Assembly: GCA_020636045.1 (NCBI GenBank)
Contig: JACJYP010000006.1
Location: forward strand, 248,001-312,000
Direction of reading: 5' to 3'
DNA length: 64,000 nt
Source: Lewinellaceae bacterium
Lineage (GTDB): Bacteria; Bacteroidota; Bacteroidia; Chitinophagales; Saprospiraceae
The notes beneath the pieces were generated by a model. The model saw only the letters and a program-made list of their open reading frames with translations. It made no database searches and had not been told where the DNA came from. Shown piece after piece: positions 8,406-16,071 of this stretch. Position 1 is the stretch's first letter, and each line of letters begins with the position of its first letter. The translations under genes were made by a program, and so were the position numbers.

Positions 8406-10082
8406 ATGCCCGCTGAAAAAATATACTCCCGTTCCTGGCGCCTGCGCAAGGCCTACGGCACCGCTGCCGTCGTCATGCTCGGCTACGCAAGGCTCTGGCT
8501 CCTGAAGAAACTGCTTGGCCGCGCCTGGTACGAGCGCCGCATTGCCGCCCTGCACCTCCGCAACGCCGAACGCGTCAAAAACGCCATCCTCGAACTCAAG
8601 GGCCTGTTCATCAAACTCGGGCAGATGCTTTCCATCCTCGGCAATTTTTTGCCCGAGGCCTTCCAGAAGCCCCTGGAAGCGCTACAGGACCGGATACCGC
8701 CGCGTCCTTATTCCGAAGTGCGGGAACGCGTCATCGGCGAACTGGGCAAGCCGCCGGAAGAATTGTTCGCCAGTTTTGAGGAAACGCCCGTGGCTTCGGC
8801 CTCCATCGGGCAGGTGCACCGCGCTACTTTACCCGACGGCACCGAAGTCGCCGTGAAAGTGCAGCACGTCAACATCGAGCACATCGCCGAAGTGGACCTC
8901 CACATCATCCGGCGGCTGACGGCGCTGATCTCCTGGTTTTTCGACATCAAGGGCATGGACCATATGTACACGCAGGTCCGGCAGATGATCGAAGAAGAAC
9001 TGGATTTCGCCCGCGAGGCGACGTCGATGGAGCGGATCGCCGAAAACCTCGCGGAAGAACCGCATATCGCCGTGCCGGCCGTGCACCGCGACTACTCCAC
9101 GACGCGGGTGCTGACCACCACCTGGCACACCGGGGCGAAGGTGTCCAACACCGCCCAACTCGACGAATGGGGCCTCGAACGCCGCGAGATCGCCGCGCGC
9201 CTGCTGCGCGCCTATTGCCGCATGGTATTCAAAGACGGCTTTTACCACGCCGATCCGCACCCCGGCAACATCCTGATCGAGCCCGACGGCCGGGTCGTAC
9301 TGCTCGATTTCGGCGCAGTGGCCGCACTCAGCCAGGGTCTGCGCGAAGGCATCCCGCAACTCATCGAGGCGGCGGTGAAGAACGATACGCCCGCCATGAT
9401 ACAGGCCTGCCGGAAAATGGGCTTTATCGCCGAAGGCCGCGAGGCGGAAAAAATGGCCGCCAAAATGATCGCGGCCATGCGCAATTTCATACAGAACGAG
9501 GTCGAATTCGAGGGCCTGAATTTCAAGGATATCAAGGTCAATCCCTTCAACAACAGCCTGTTCGGCCTGATCCGCGAGATCGGCTTCCGCGGCATTAGCA
9601 GCACGGTGCAGGTGCCCAAGGAATACGTGTTGCTCAACCGCATGATCACGCTGCTGCTCGGCATTTGCAGCGCCCTCGATGCGCGCATGAACCCCCTGGA
9701 TGTCGTGCGCCCCTACGTGCAGGAATTTGCCGGCAGCGAGCGGGAAGATATGCTGCGTTTTGCGGCGAACCTGCTTCGGCGCACCCTGGCCACCGCCATC
9801 GGCCTGCCCGACGAATTGCACCGGACCCTGCAGCAATTGCAGCGCGGCGAAACCGAATTCCGCTCGCCCGACATTCGCGACAGCGCAAAAGTGCTCCACT
9901 ACGTGGCCCGGCAACTCGTGTTTACCATACTTGGCATCGCCGCGGGCATCGTCGCCTGGCTTTTTTACCGCTCGGGAGCGGTGATACCGGCGCGCATTGC
10001 CATTGGCGCCTCCGCCCTGCTTTTCTGGCTGTTGTTCGCGGCCATGCGCAAGGCGGGCAGGGTCGTGAAGGGGATGGAGTAG
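8406..10082 (+). CDS. ABC1/UbiB/AarF-family atypical kinase
   Basis: 558 residues from the ATG at 8406; in-frame upstream sequence is repeat-rich and not conserved-looking. UbiB-family hallmarks are present in order: KLGQM (KxGQ) in the N-terminal extension, the altered nucleotide loop ASIGQVH, the lysine in AVKVQ, EEELDFAREA, the catalytic loop HADPHPGN and the metal-binding LLDFGAV. The C-terminus has two membrane helices (LVFTILGIAAGIVAWLFY and IAIGASALLFWLLFA). Family members support ubiquinone/menaquinone and isoprenoid lipid homeostasis; the substrate cannot be told here. It stands alone between repeat-rich intergenic regions. Confidence 0.9.
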   Translation: MPAEKIYSRSWRLRKAYGTAAVVMLGYARLWLLKKLLGRAWYERRIAALHLRNAERVKNAILELKGLFIKLGQMLSILGNFLPEAFQKPLEALQDRIPPRPYSEVRERVIGELGKPPEELFASFEETPVASASIGQVHRATLPDGTEVAVKVQHVNIEHIAEVDLHIIRRLTALISWFFDIKGMDHMYTQVRQMIEEELDFAREATSMERIAENLAEEPHIAVPAVHRDYSTTRVLTTTWHTGAKVSNTAQLDEWGLERREIAARLLRAYCRMVFKDGFYHADPHPGNILIEPDGRVVLLDFGAVAALSQGLREGIPQLIEAAVKNDTPAMIQACRKMGFIAEGREAEKMAAKMIAAMRNFIQNEVEFEGLNFKDIKVNPFNNSLFGLIREIGFRGISSTVQVPKEYVLLNRMITLLLGICSALDARMNPLDVVRPYVQEFAGSEREDMLRFAANLLRRTLATAIGLPDELHRTLQQLQRGETEFRSPDIRDSAKVLHYVARQLVFTILGIAAGIVAWLFYRSGAVIPARIAIGASALLFWLLFAAMRKAGRVVKGME

Positions 10083-10182
10083 CAGGCAGGGGGCAGGCCC
10101 AGCAGCGATTCTCAGCGATCGGATCGGGATAAATAGACTTGAATTGAAGGCGCTGACGGGAAGCACAAATGCCCTGAAACGT

Positions 10183-10566
10183 TCACCACTCCGGCATCAG
10201 GCCGGGCAGTTGCACGGGTATCTCCGGCGGGTGGAAATAGAACAGAAGCGCTGCCTTTTCCAGGGCCGTGCGCAGGGCGCGGTCGCATATCACCCGGTCG
10301 TACACATCGATATTGCCTGGGGCGAAGGCGGAGAGGATATCGACCCGCACGGCGTACAAATTCACGTTTGAATCTGCCGCGCCGCCGATGGTCTCTATCA
10401 CGATCTCCGCCTCGCCGACCAGTGTGGCATTCTCTCCATCGCTATATCGGTAGGCTACGGTTTCGTATACTACCCTGGGGGTATTCTGACGGTGTTCGCA
10501 CGGATACTCCGGCATAAAAAGCGTAGGTTTGCTTGAAGAAAATTGCCGGAATAAAGATAATTCCAT
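10183..10566 (-). CDS. hypothetical protein
   Basis: 127 residues from an ATG at 10566. No signal peptide or membrane helix and no family that I recognise. It has a beta-rich central part (TLVGEAEIVIETIGG, NVNLYAVRVDILSAF) and a C-terminus rich in proline (FHPPEIPVQLPGLMPEW). It is divergent from the HTH gene at 10740 and its start codon sits inside a 7-bp inverted repeat, so the two may be co-regulated. Codon use resembles its neighbours, which supports it being real. Confidence 0.55.
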   Translation of the reverse strand: MELSLFRQFSSSKPTLFMPEYPCEHRQNTPRVVYETVAYRYSDGENATLVGEAEIVIETIGGAADSNVNLYAVRVDILSAFAPGNIDVYDRVICDRALRTALEKAALLFYFHPPEIPVQLPGLMPEW

Positions 10567-10576
10567 AAAATGGAAT
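10560..10576. promoter_or_regulatory. inverted repeat over a start codon, candidate operator
   Basis: ATTCCAT-AAA-ATGGAAT, a perfect 7-bp inverted repeat that includes the ATG of the minus-strand gene ending at 10183. It lies 164 bp from the start of the divergent HTH regulator, a likely but unproven binder. Confidence 0.35.
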
Positions 10577-10616
10577 TTTACAAATAAATTATTCTATTTT
10601 TTGGAAAAATATTTCA

Positions 10617-10662
10617 CTGACAGCGATCAGTAGCAGTTGGCAGTGGCCGTATACAGCAGTGA
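10617..10662. repeat. degenerate CAGTnnn heptad repeat, block 2
   Basis: Reads CAGCGAT-CAGTAG-CAGTTGG-CAGTGGC-CGTATA-CAGCAGTG. Units of about 7 nt starting with CAGT, in the intergenic region between the hypothetical gene and the HTH gene. Confidence 0.55.
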
Positions 10663-10739
10663 AGAGCGGCGTAGCGGGCGCATTCAAACTGTTTTGGTTT
10701 TTTCCATTATCAATCACGTATTGTCTGAAAATCAACGAC

Positions 10740-11141
10740 ATGACACCGATCAGGCAGGGAGAAAAACTGATGTTGCTGGTAAAACGGGACTCCCGCAGCA
10801 CGGAAGAGATCGCCGAGGCGATGGGGATCGACAAATCCTATTTGCCAAAACTCTATAAAATGGACAAACTGCCGACCAAGCCCCTGCAACGGGCCTTGCA
10901 GGTGTTTGGCGTGGACGCGGCCTATTTTACCGACGCAGCCGAAATACCTCTGGTTGTGGCGGAACCAGATGTGGTGTACAAGACCATAAAAGGGCCTGCC
11001 GACACACCCCTGGCGCAATTGCAGGCCGAAAATGCCGCGCTGCAAATGGAAATCGCACGACTGACCAAAATGCTGGAACAGGAACGAAGCGTCAACGCCA
11101 ACCTGGCGGAAGCGCTGCGCAACCTCAGCAAACGACCGTGA
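10740..11141 (+). CDS. small HTH (XRE-like) regulator with C-terminal coiled coil
   Basis: 133 residues from the ATG at 10740; the frame is open for 27 codons upstream but this includes repeat sequence. Residues 5-55 form a helix-turn-helix-like unit (TEEIAEAMGIDKSYLPKLYK) followed by KPLQRALQVFGV. Residues 85-128 are a coiled coil (LQAENAALQMEIARLTKMLEQE). DNA binding as a dimer is inferred from this. It lies opposite a hypothetical gene, and the palindrome at 10560-10576 is a possible target. The gene is flanked on both sides by CAGTnnn heptads. Confidence 0.7.
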   Translation: MTPIRQGEKLMLLVKRDSRSTEEIAEAMGIDKSYLPKLYKMDKLPTKPLQRALQVFGVDAAYFTDAAEIPLVVAEPDVVYKTIKGPADTPLAQLQAENAALQMEIARLTKMLEQERSVNANLAEALRNLSKRP

Positions 11142-11180
11142 GGCCAGTGAGCAGTAGCCGTTGGCAGTGGCACTTGACAG
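11142..11180. repeat. degenerate CAGTnnn heptad repeat, block 3
   Basis: Starts at the stop codon of the HTH gene: CAGTGAG-CAGTAGC-CGTTGG-CAGTGGC, ending in TTGACAG. Block 4 (11267-11299) is the same motif in inverse orientation, so the two flank an 86-bp AT-richer segment. Confidence 0.5.
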
Positions 11181-11266
11181 CATCTGTGTATGAATAGAAC
11201 AGATCGGGAGGATACCTAACATGAATCCTGCATCGTGCAATACTAGATTCCATAACATACTGCGTC

Positions 11267-11299
11267 CGCCAACTGCCACTGATTACTGTCAACTGCTCA
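11267..11299. repeat. degenerate CAGTnnn heptad repeat, block 4 (inverted)
   Basis: Read on the minus strand: CAGTTGA-CAGTAAT-CAGTGG-CAGTTGG. It ends 24 bp before the prfA -7 element, so it sits at or near the -33 region. Confidence 0.5.
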
Positions 11300-11322
11300 T
11301 TTTCTCTTTCCGCGCATTGCGC

Positions 11323-11330
11323 TACTTTTG
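11323..11330 (+). promoter_or_regulatory. -7 element TACTTTTG for prfA
   Basis: TACTTTTG fits TAnnTTTG and lies 48 nt before the prfA ATG. No TTG is visible at the expected distance upstream. Confidence 0.5.
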
Positions 11331-11378
11331 CGCCGGCATTCGCCGCAGGCCGGCGATCCGCGAACGACAAGATCCCCT

Positions 11379-12449
11379 ATGCTCGACAAACTGCAAGCCA
11401 TCCGCGAAAAATACCTGCACCTGGAGGAACAACTCGCCGACCCTTCCACGGTGGCCGATATGGAGAAATCGAAGCGGGTGAACAAGGAATACCGGAAACT
11501 TCAGCCCATTATCGAGGCTTATGCAAAGTACGAGCGCGTGCTGCGCGACCTGAAAGGCGCGGAAGCGGTGCTGCAATCTGAAAGCGACCCCGAAATGCGC
11601 GAAATGGCCCGCGAGGAGATCGACACGCTCGATCCTGAACGCGAGACACTCGAGGCAACGCTGAAAACGCTGCTCACGCCCCGTGATCCGGAAGACGAGA
11701 AAGACGTGATCTTCGAGATTCGCTCGGGCACCGGCGGCGACGAAGCGGCGCTGTTTGCCGGCGACCTCTACCGTATGTACAACCACTACTTCGACGAGCA
11801 GGGCTGGGAGGTGGAAGTGCTCGACGAGAACCCCGGCACCGTGGGAGGCTTCGCCAAGATCGTGCTGGAGGTGAGCGGGGAGAATGTGTACGGAAAACTG
11901 AAATTCGAATCGGGCGCCCACCGCGTACAGCGCGTGCCCGATACCGAGGCCAAAGGCCGCGTGCACACCTCGGCGGCGACGGTGGCCGTGCTGCCCATCA
12001 TGGAGCCGGAAGACATCAATATCCGCAAGGAAGACATCCGTACCGACGTATTCCGCGCTTCGGGCGCGGGCGGCCAGCACGTCAACCGTACGGAATCGGG
12101 TGTGCGGTTTACCCACCTGCCCACGGGCGTGGTGGCGGAAAGCACCGAAAGCCGCTCCCAGCACAAGAACCGCGAGATCGCCATGGGACGTTTGATCCAG
12201 CAGATACGGGAGGCGCAGATACAGAAAGAAGCCTCGGCGCTCGCCTCCGCGCGCAAAAGCCTGGTGGGCACGGGCGACCGCTCGGAAAAGATACGCACCT
12301 ACAACTGGCCGCAAAATCGCGTGACCGACCACCGCCTTGAGGGCGATAACAAAAATTTCAACCTCGACAAGATCATAGAAGGAGACCTCGCGCCCCTGAT
12401 CGAGGCGCTGACCATCGCCGATAATGCGGCGAAATTGCAGGAAGGGTAA
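11379..12449 (+). CDS. prfA: peptide chain release factor 1
   Basis: 356 residues from the ATG at 11379, the usual RF1 length. Class I release factor: the GGQ motif is in GAGGQHVNRTESGVRF, the anticodon-recognition PxT tripeptide is PDT (RVPDTEAKGRVHTSAATVAV), and RF2's SPF is absent, so it reads UAA and UAG. The N-terminal coiled part (LEEQLADPSTVADMEKSKRV) and C-terminal RSEKIRTYNWPQNRVTDHR are typical. RF1 hydrolyses peptidyl-tRNA at stop codons and is essential. A stand-alone gene with heptad-repeat blocks on both sides and a -7 box at 11323-11330. The frame is open 17 codons upstream, but the ATG matches the family start MLDKL. Confidence 0.97.
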   Translation: MLDKLQAIREKYLHLEEQLADPSTVADMEKSKRVNKEYRKLQPIIEAYAKYERVLRDLKGAEAVLQSESDPEMREMAREEIDTLDPERETLEATLKTLLTPRDPEDEKDVIFEIRSGTGGDEAALFAGDLYRMYNHYFDEQGWEVEVLDENPGTVGGFAKIVLEVSGENVYGKLKFESGAHRVQRVPDTEAKGRVHTSAATVAVLPIMEPEDINIRKEDIRTDVFRASGAGGQHVNRTESGVRFTHLPTGVVAESTESRSQHKNREIAMGRLIQQIREAQIQKEASALASARKSLVGTGDRSEKIRTYNWPQNRVTDHRLEGDNKNFNLDKIIEGDLAPLIEALTIADNAAKLQEG

Positions 12450-12456
12450 GAGGGGG

Positions 12457-12504
12457 TAACAGTAAGCAGTAGCAGTTGGCTGAGGCAGTTAACAGTAATA
12501 GCAG
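12457..12504. repeat. degenerate CAGTnnn heptad repeat, block 5
   Basis: Immediately after prfA: CAGTAAG-CAGTAG-CAGTTGG-CTGAGG-CAGTTAA-CAGTAATAG-CAG. The clearest of the five blocks. It is followed by a GC-rich imperfect hairpin near 12510-12562 that could serve as a terminator. Confidence 0.55.
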
Positions 12505-12603
12505 AATTTGGAGAGGGCGGCGGTGACGGGGCCATGAAAATCCGCCGCTCCGCGCGCCCTCCGCTCCAACTAAACTGTGCTATGGTCTTTTTTCAGGCCG
12601 GCG

Positions 12604-13008
12604 TTACAACACAAACTTCACCGGCAGCGCCATTTCGCAGGCCACGGCTTTGCCGTCGACTTGTGCGGGCGTCCAGTTAGGCATGCCCTTTACTACGCGG
12701 ATCGCTTCGAGCACCATATCCGAACGCTGGGTAGCGCCCTCGTTTACCGTATGCACGTCAGAGATGGCGCCGTCGTTTCCCACGGTGAATTTGACGATGA
12801 TGGTGCCTTCCGCTTTTGCCTGTTGGGCAGCTTCTGGGTACTTCAGGCTGTTGGTGAAATATTCTACCAGTGCGCTCATGCCGCCGGGGTATTCGGGCAT
12901 TTTTTCAGGCGGTGTAGTGCTTTTTTGCGCCCATGCGGGCATAGCGGTAAACAGGAAAAGCACGGCGGCGAACATCCAGTGAAAAGGAGACAAAAAATTG
13001 TTTTTCAT
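12604..13008 (-). CDS. free-standing TonB C-terminal-domain protein
   Basis: 134 residues with a signal peptide (FAAVLFLFTAMPAWA-Q). The mature protein is one TonB/energy-transducer C-terminal domain: KMPEYPGGMSALVEYF, LKYPEAAQQAKAEGTIIVKF, AIRVVKGMPNWTPAQVDGK, LPVKFVL. It has no N-terminal membrane anchor or proline-rich arm, so it cannot act as a classical TonB. It is closely similar to the C-terminal domain of the M56 protein encoded just upstream (13153-14382), with the same MPEYPGG and AIRVV blocks. It is the last gene of the BlaI/M56 locus, 144 bp downstream. Probable role: periplasmic partner or regulator of the same system (inference). Confidence 0.8.
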   Translation of the reverse strand: MKNNFLSPFHWMFAAVLFLFTAMPAWAQKSTTPPEKMPEYPGGMSALVEYFTNSLKYPEAAQQAKAEGTIIVKFTVGNDGAISDVHTVNEGATQRSDMVLEAIRVVKGMPNWTPAQVDGKAVACEMALPVKFVL

Positions 13009-13152
13009 AACTTAATTTATTGACTGTGAAAAAATTGGTTTGAACAATACGAGCCCCTCTGTGCTGTAGCGACACAGCGCAGTGATGTGGTATTTGGGGT
13101 GCTGGAAAAGAGGAGTAAAGAATCCGGCAGGGTGTCGGGCGAATTGATAAAA

Positions 13153-14382
13153 CTATTCGATCCTGAACCGGATAGGCAGGGTAAACCTGACTTTCACGGG
13201 CTTCCCGTCCTTCTGCCCCGGTATCCATTTGGGCATGGTACTTACCACGCGGATGGCCTCTGCGGCAAGCGCATCTCCACCGGGGACGAGCGGAGGCTTC
13301 AATGTTTGTACGTCGGTGACGGCGCCGGTCTCGTCAATGGTAAAAATAACGGGGACCAGTTCCTCGATCGAGTCTCTCCTGGCGGCTTCGGGGTATTTGA
13401 CATTTTCAATCAAAAACCTGACAAGTTCCTTGTCGCCACCGGGATATTCGGGCATCTTGTCTATTTCGTTCGGATTGAGGGCCGCATTGCTTTTTTCGCC
13501 GGCCTGATTGTCCGGCACCTGTGCATGGGAGGGACGCACCAGCAGCAGCAATAACATATACACCGGCAGGATCAGCCCGTATTTCCACGCCCGCAACGCA
13601 GGCGAAGCGCTTTTTGTCAGCATGATCAAACGTTGTTTTAAAGGTGATTGAAAAAAGTGATTCACGTAGGCCAGCGACATTCCGGATTGCGCTTGCCTGA
13701 TCAACAACAGGCCGTATTGTTTTTTATCGGTTCGTTCCGATGCCTCGGCATCGGCCAGGTATTCGTGTATCGTGCGAAGGCTGCGCCGGTACCAGTGCGC
13801 CAGCGGGTGGAACCAGAAGATGATGCACAGAGTCTCCATAAACAACACGTCGGTGCTGTGACGGCCGTGCACATGCGCGCGCTCATGCGCGAGCATGGCA
13901 GACAGATCGACATTGTCTTCATCGTGGTCCTTTGGAATAAATATCCAGCGGAAAAAGGAAAAAGGCACTTTCGCTGCGCTGCTGCGGATGATGGTGCAGC
14001 CGTCGGAAAGTTTTTCTTTTTCACCTTGCGTGGCCATGGCGATCAGCCGGTAAATGCCCCAGGCCATTCTGAAAAAAGCGATAGCAGCCCCAAATGTGTA
14101 AACCATCCAGACGTAATCGAGCCAGGTCCACTGCGCCGCTGCGGCTTCCGCCTGCTGCAGGCCGACGGAAACGACGGGCAGTACGGCCGCAGGCACACCC
14201 GACTGTTCGGCGAAGCGACCGAACCAGTCGCCCGGCAGCGCCAGCAACATTCCCAGGATCGCGGCGCCGAGCAGGTAGAAGCGGTTGGCGCGGAAGAACG
14301 TTTCCCTGCGCAGCAGGAGGCTGTACAGCAGCGCGAAAACGCCCCAGAAAAGGGTCAGTTTGAGCAAAAAAACGATTGCCAT
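13153..14382 (-). CDS. M56 (BlaR1-type) membrane metallopeptidase fused to a TonB C-terminal domain
   Basis: 409 residues from the ATG at 14382. The frame is open upstream, but that part overlaps the next gene in another frame. N-terminal membrane helices (VFLLKLTLFWGVFALLYSLLL; a second near 37-50; a third near 91-108; a fourth near 268-283) surround the zinc peptidase motif HERAH (H166, E167, H170) and HEYLADAEA. This is the BlaR1/M56 sensor-peptidase layout. The exported C-terminus, residues 308-409, is a TonB-type domain (MPEYPGGDKELVRFL ... VKYPEAA ... AIRVVSTMPKWIPGQKDGK ... LPIRF). Usual BlaR1 proteins carry a penicillin sensor here instead, so the sensed signal is probably not a beta-lactam. 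It lies downstream of a BlaI gene, the normal partner whose repressor it would cleave. Confidence 0.88.
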   Translation of the reverse strand: MAIVFLLKLTLFWGVFALLYSLLLRRETFFRANRFYLLGAAILGMLLALPGDWFGRFAEQSGVPAAVLPVVSVGLQQAEAAAAQWTWLDYVWMVYTFGAAIAFFRMAWGIYRLIAMATQGEKEKLSDGCTIIRSSAAKVPFSFFRWIFIPKDHDEDNVDLSAMLAHERAHVHGRHSTDVLFMETLCIIFWFHPLAHWYRRSLRTIHEYLADAEASERTDKKQYGLLLIRQAQSGMSLAYVNHFFQSPLKQRLIMLTKSASPALRAWKYGLILPVYMLLLLLVRPSHAQVPDNQAGEKSNAALNPNEIDKMPEYPGGDKELVRFLIENVKYPEAARRDSIEELVPVIFTIDETGAVTDVQTLKPPLVPGGDALAAEAIRVVSTMPKWIPGQKDGKPVKVRFTLPIRFRIE

Positions 14383-14399
14383 CGGTATTGATTTTGACC

Positions 14400-15293
14400 T
14401 CAGGGCGCCCGCCCGTCGAGCCAGTGAATAATATTGAGCAGGAGTTGACTGTTTTCGCGCGCTTCGGGTCTGTTCATGCCGAAAGGAGTGCGGTTGGGCC
14501 CGCCCAGTTGCGCGGAGAACATGGCCGCTTCTCCCATGACCGCGATCCGGCCCTTGCCGTAGGGCATCACGGCGCCCTGGTAATAGCCCTCGCTGTCGAC
14601 GGTGGGGGTGTTTTCCTCGAACTGCCAGGCCGTTTGCGGCATCAGCAGGGTGTAATCGTTGAGTTTCAGGATGGGCGTGGCGCCTTCGGGAATGCGAAAG
14701 GCGCTGCCGGTGAAACTGACCACGGTATCTACGCCCCGCGTGATCTCGCAGTCGGCCAGCGACCCGTTGCTGTGGAAAAAGCGCTCGAAGTTGCGACGCC
14801 GGTTGTCCATGGCGAAACAATTGAGGTATTCGAAGCCGAAAGAAGCAGCCAGATCGTGCGCAGCGCCGGCGAAAGGCATGTGGTCGGCGATGAGCAGCAG
14901 GCTGCCGCCCCCGCGCACCCAGGCATTGATCGCGGTGATCTCTTCCGCGCTGTACGCAGAAGGCGTGGGCAGTGACCAGTTGCCGGTATTCGAACTGTCG
15001 AGCGGGTTGGAGATCACAAAAATGCGGCAGGTGTTCAACGATTCGGCCGTTGCGGGGCCGTCGCCTGATGCCATGCGGTAGCCGTCGCCTTCCAGCACGT
15101 TCCCAAAACTCCGGTAGCGATTGTCCAGCGTATGGAAATTGTTGTGACCGGCGTCGATCATCACGACGCTGCCAGTGCCCTTTGCATAGGCCGGCCGGGC
15201 GATCTCGGCCCGGAAGGCGGTGTCGGGCACCTGCTGCGCTGCGGCCGGCAGTGACAGGGCGAGGAATGCGATAAGGGAGCATCGTATATTCAT
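14400..15293 (-). CDS. secreted DUF4350-like protein
   Basis: 297 residues with a signal peptide (CSLIAFLALSLPAAA-Q). The sequence has a Rossmann-like, glutamine-amidotransferase-type layout seen in DUF4350/GldG-type domains: SVVMIDAGHNNFHTLDNRY, RIFVISNPLD, a GGGSLLLIADHMPF strand and GKGRIAVMGEAAMFSAQ. No obvious catalytic triad. It is sandwiched between the BlaI gene (5-bp gap) and the M56 gene (17-bp gap), an unusual insertion in a BlaI-BlaR1 pair, so it likely works with the peptidase in the periplasm. The function is unknown; the domain name is a recollection of the pattern and not a search result. Confidence 0.78.
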   Translation of the reverse strand: MNIRCSLIAFLALSLPAAAQQVPDTAFRAEIARPAYAKGTGSVVMIDAGHNNFHTLDNRYRSFGNVLEGDGYRMASGDGPATAESLNTCRIFVISNPLDSSNTGNWSLPTPSAYSAEEITAINAWVRGGGSLLLIADHMPFAGAAHDLAASFGFEYLNCFAMDNRRRNFERFFHSNGSLADCEITRGVDTVVSFTGSAFRIPEGATPILKLNDYTLLMPQTAWQFEENTPTVDSEGYYQGAVMPYGKGRIAVMGEAAMFSAQLGGPNRTPFGMNRPEARENSQLLLNIIHWLDGRAP

Positions 15294-15298
15294 GGCGC

Positions 15299-15661
15299 CT
15301 ATTTTTTCAGGATACGCATCAGGTCTTCCACTTCGCGTTCACTCAGAGGCTCTTTCTCGGCCAAGTGCGATACCAGGCGTGAGATGGAGCCGTCGAAGTA
15401 ATTGCGCAGCACGTCGCCCAGCGAGCGGCGGCCGTAGTCCTCCTTGCTGATCAGCGGAAAATACTCGTGCGTTTTACCATAGGCCTTGTGATCGACAAAA
15501 CCTTTTTTCTCCAGGATGCGCACCACGCTGGAAACGGTGCTGTGCGGCGGCTTGTCGCCTTCAAACTTTTCGAGCAGGTCGCTCACCGTACCCCGGCCGA
15601 TCTCCCACAGCAGGTGCATCACATCCTCTTCCGCTTTGGTTAACTTTTGCATATGGCCCAT
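15299..15661 (-). CDS. BlaI/MecI/CopY-family repressor (locus 1)
   Basis: 120 residues from the ATG at 15661; an ATG three codons later (15652, MQKLTKAEED) is equally close to the family start. Winged-helix N-terminus (LTKAEEDVMHLLWEIGRG, then STVSSVVRILEKKGFVDHKAYGKTHEYFPL) and a helical dimerisation C-terminus. BlaI proteins repress their own operon as dimers and are removed by the M56 peptidase. First gene of a minus-strand operon with the DUF4350-like and M56-TonB genes. A promoter and inverted repeat lie directly upstream (15679-15730). Confidence 0.93.
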   Translation of the reverse strand: MGHMQKLTKAEEDVMHLLWEIGRGTVSDLLEKFEGDKPPHSTVSSVVRILEKKGFVDHKAYGKTHEYFPLISKEDYGRRSLGDVLRNYFDGSISRLVSHLAEKEPLSEREVEDLMRILKK

Positions 15662-15678
15662 TGCTTTTGTTGACAAAA

Positions 15679-15730
15679 CAAAGGTAGAACGCCTTTATTA
15701 GTTATGCAACTATTTTTTTAGTTAAATAAC
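15679..15730 (-). promoter_or_regulatory. promoter and BlaI-type operator of locus 1
   Basis: On the minus strand: TTG (15709-15707), 20 nt, TACCTTTG (15686-15679). The TTG lies inside an inverted repeat GTTATGCAACTA (15701-15712), 6-nt spacer, TAGTTAAATAAC (15719-15730), with 10 of 12 positions symmetric. A further TAGTTA half-site is at 15699-15704. The same CAACTA/TAGTTA arrangement is found at the second BlaI gene (26423-26473), which supports it being the repressor's binding site. Confidence 0.7.
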
Positions 15731-15990
15731 GTAAAAATACGTTGTAAAATTGTAACCTATTAAAAAACAGGCGCTTAAAGTAGTGTATGCAGTCGTTTTG
15801 AACGGCAAAATAGTAGAGCGGTCCGGTCAGAAACCACCACCTCTCCCTGCCAATTACCGTTGCTGTCTGCATATTTTTTATTAGAAGCACCATCCCGACC
15901 CCCAAAACAGCCCATTGCGGCAGCGCATTCTCAAACAGGGCGTTCCGATGCCTGCAACCACACTTATCCCGTTCAATTGCGCCCCTTGCT
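15731..15990. other. intergenic segment between divergent BlaI operon and RND gene
   Basis: AT-rich next to the operator, then more GC-rich. I see no gene or hairpin in it. Together with its flanking sites it makes the 410-bp gap before 16072. Confidence 0.4.
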
Positions 15991-15998
15991 TACCTTTG
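15991..15998 (+). promoter_or_regulatory. -7 element TACCTTTG for RND gene
   Basis: TACCTTTG, 73 nt before the GTG start at 16072. No TTG at the expected spacing. The leader between it and the gene is made of heptad repeats. Confidence 0.45.
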
Positions 15999-16020
15999 CC
16001 GGCAACCATAAACCCCGCCC

Positions 16021-16069
16021 CGTAAACCGTAAGCCGTCTACCGTCCACCGTTAACCGTCTACCGTCCTG
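16021..16069. repeat. seven 7-nt units of CGTnnnC in the RND leader
   Basis: CGTAAAC, CGTAAGC, CGTCTAC, CGTCCAC, CGTTAAC, CGTCTAC, CGTCCTG in perfect 7-nt phase, ending two bases before the GTG start codon. It lies between the -7 element and the start, so it would be transcribed as the 5' leader. Confidence 0.75.
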
Positions 16070-16071
16070 TC

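Noticed and set aside
13153..15282. Single 709-codon minus-strand gene
   Set aside because: The first 300 codons are low-complexity and overlap the DUF4350-like gene out of frame; the M56 start at 14382 has the proper first membrane helix.
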